A stretch of 64,000 bases of DNA from Pipra filicauda (lineage: Eukaryota > Chordata > Aves > Passeriformes > Pipridae): contig NW_024104358.1 of NCBI RefSeq assembly GCF_003945595.2, positions 806,001 through 870,000 on the forward strand, written 5' to 3'. A program made the position numbers and the translations under genes. Below are positions 62,016 to 64,000 of the stretch, piece after piece; position 1 is the first letter of the stretch; the number at the start of each line of letters is the position of its first letter. The notes beneath the pieces were generated by a model that was given only the letters and a program-made list of their open reading frames with translations, did no database searches and was not told where the DNA came from.

Positions 62016-64000
62016 AATCAAAATTATTCCTTGTTTTTCCAGAGAACAGAAATGAAGTTAGCCAAAACGTATGCTAAACCACATACCATTTCAAAACTTA
62101 AATACTCATTTGCTTTGCCTAGGGATTGTATAACTCATTTAATCAAAAACTCACCAGATAAGAAGAGCTTGATCTAAATATGAGGTTGCACATTTGCACA
62201 AAAATATACTTCTTGTAGTATCAAGATATTTTCCCTTTCCTCATTATCCTTTGGCAAAATGACACCAGGCAGCATTTTACAGACACTGCAGGTCAGGTTA
62301 TAAACCATTTGCCAAACCCACTTGCAAAACTGCTCCCAGGATTTATTGTTTTCACCAGATGGTGTTAGGGTGGGATTGGTGGTGAGTACCAAACCTGACT
62401 ATTTCTGTGCTAATTCTTTCTGAAAGACTTGCTGACAGCAACATGTGAAAAGCAGAGCTGTGAAGTTGTGCCTCCTGTGTGTGAACTGGGTTTTTCACAG
62501 CGTCAGTCAACTGTCTGGGAAAGATAGCCATCCCCCGTATGCTCCCCGTCTCCTTCCACCAGCCCCTTACAAACAGTTAAAAACAAGTCTTGACACCATC
62601 CAACTTTTTTTTTTGAATATACATTATTATGCCAAGTAATCTTGATTCTTTGGGCTTTGTGTTACATTTCAAAATAATACACAGCAACACTGGTCACAGG
62701 ACAGTCAGCAGTGCATGCACTCTTTCATTTACAGTAGAATTGATACATAAAGATTTATCATGGGTTTTATTTCAAGGAGACCCAACAGAAAACACAACCA
62801 GCTTGTCAACACTCCGATGGACTTTGTGTGTAATTTTGAGGGGGTTTGTAAACAGAAGGTGACACAAGACAGAAATCTGATTTTAACTGAAATTACCTGG
62901 GACAGGCAAAAATAAACTCTTGACCTATCATGCTATTGTGCTAGACTAACTTTGGACAAAGATGAAGGCATACTGAGACTGTGAGTGATTTTGAGCTATT
63001 TCATCATGAGACCTTCCTTAAGTAGCAGGCATTCCTTCATCACACTTTCAGAAGGCATACTACTGAGTGCATTTGGACAAGTCTGAAAAAGGGACTTCTT
63101 TTACCCTTGCCAAACAGTTTTCTTGGAGAGCAGATATTCTCAGAAAAACATCTGGCCCTACTACTATTAACATCAATATTTAAATATTTATTAGCATACG
63201 ATGTCTATGTGTCTTAATATCTTTGACAATAATGATCTTAAATATTGTGCAGATGCTTATTCATAACCCTTTTGACTCCTTTTCTCTTTTTTTATTAGTC
63301 TCCTCCTCTACACTGCAATTCAGTTCATCTGTTTTCAAACTTCAGTTAATCTGAAAACATACAAAACAAAACCTGCCTGCACTTGCTTGATACTATTTTG
63401 CAGTTAAGGTTAAAAACAATGAGAGGTCTTTCATTGTATGCACAACACCTTCAGTTGGACTGAACATGTCAGACTGCCTTCAAGCACTGGTTATGAATGC
63501 CAGGAAAGCTGGAACGTTGAGATTGCAGTTTTTGGGAAAGCTGCAGTACATTTGGGCTTATCTGGGTATGAACACGTATCAGCCAAAATGTGTTCTTTAA
63601 GCTTTTTGAAAGAAAAAGCTTGCAGAAAGAGGAGGTGAAAATTAGGTACCCAACCACCCTATTTTTGCATCTAAAAATGACCCAGAATTAACAAGGATGG
63701 ATCACTCCCACATTCCACCTCATGGATGGCATCCATGCACCAGATTTGCAGCACTTCTAGCTATAGGCTTCTTAATCAGAAACTTCCATCTGACCATGGG
63801 AGCCAAATGCTGGCAGTTCAGCAAATGAGTTCCTGGTCTGCCAGTCTAGAGAATTACAAGGTTCAACTGTACCATGGGAAACAAGTGGATCCATTCATTC
63901 AACCTAACATTCAATGTACTCTGTCCACCCCTCCTTAGGAAACAAACTTGAGTCTCATGACCTGTTGTTTTAATGTCATTCCCATGAACTCCTGGAAAAG
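62016..64000. other. Intergenic DNA, nothing recognised
   Basis: A+T-rich sequence without an identified repeat or exon. Open frames are all below 80 codons. Confidence 0.55.

Overview
The window looks like bird nuclear DNA, most likely from a songbird. The evidence is the many 5'-truncated CR1 LINE copies ending in the typical ATTCTATGATTCT-type 3' terminus, the LTR families of the kind common in passerine genomes, and one clear vertebrate exon. There are no operons, prokaryotic genes, tRNA/rRNA genes or CRISPR arrays. The only protein-coding exon I can name is exon 1 of EXT1 (exostosin-1, a heparan-sulfate polymerase subunit), on the minus strand.

Layout: 1-2722 is the start of EXT1 intron 1. 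2723-2728 is the intron donor. 2729-3675 is the coding part of exon 1. The 5'UTR runs upward from 3676 into a strong CpG island (about 3100-5050) with a TATA-less promoter near 4380-4510. From about 5.05 kb to 64 kb is the region upstream of EXT1, in which I found no convincing gene. In mammals the next gene upstream is SAMD12 on the same strand; I looked for its C-terminal peptides among the open frames and did not find them.

The upstream region holds repeats of several ages: CR1 LINE copies at 13.5-17.2, 25.6-26.3, 39.2-39.7, 41.9-42.5 and 61.8-62.0 kb, older CR1/L3-like remnants at 22.5-23.6 and 32.9-34.2 kb, two copies of one LTR family (13.98-15.36 and 21.25-22.00 kb), and one LTR of another family (26.9-27.5 kb). 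At 13.76-15.81 kb a solo LTR sits inside a CR1 and itself contains a younger CR1, giving a dated three-layer nest. Simple repeats include a 200-bp polypurine tract at 49.5 kb and an 82-T run at 58.2 kb.

I see no evidence for a new biological system. The most useful second looks are the EXT1 leader (a short uORF overlapping a YY1-like element), a pair of adjacent perfect hairpins in intron 1, the nested transposon stack, and several open or compositionally gene-like stretches that need comparative data to separate conserved elements from chance.
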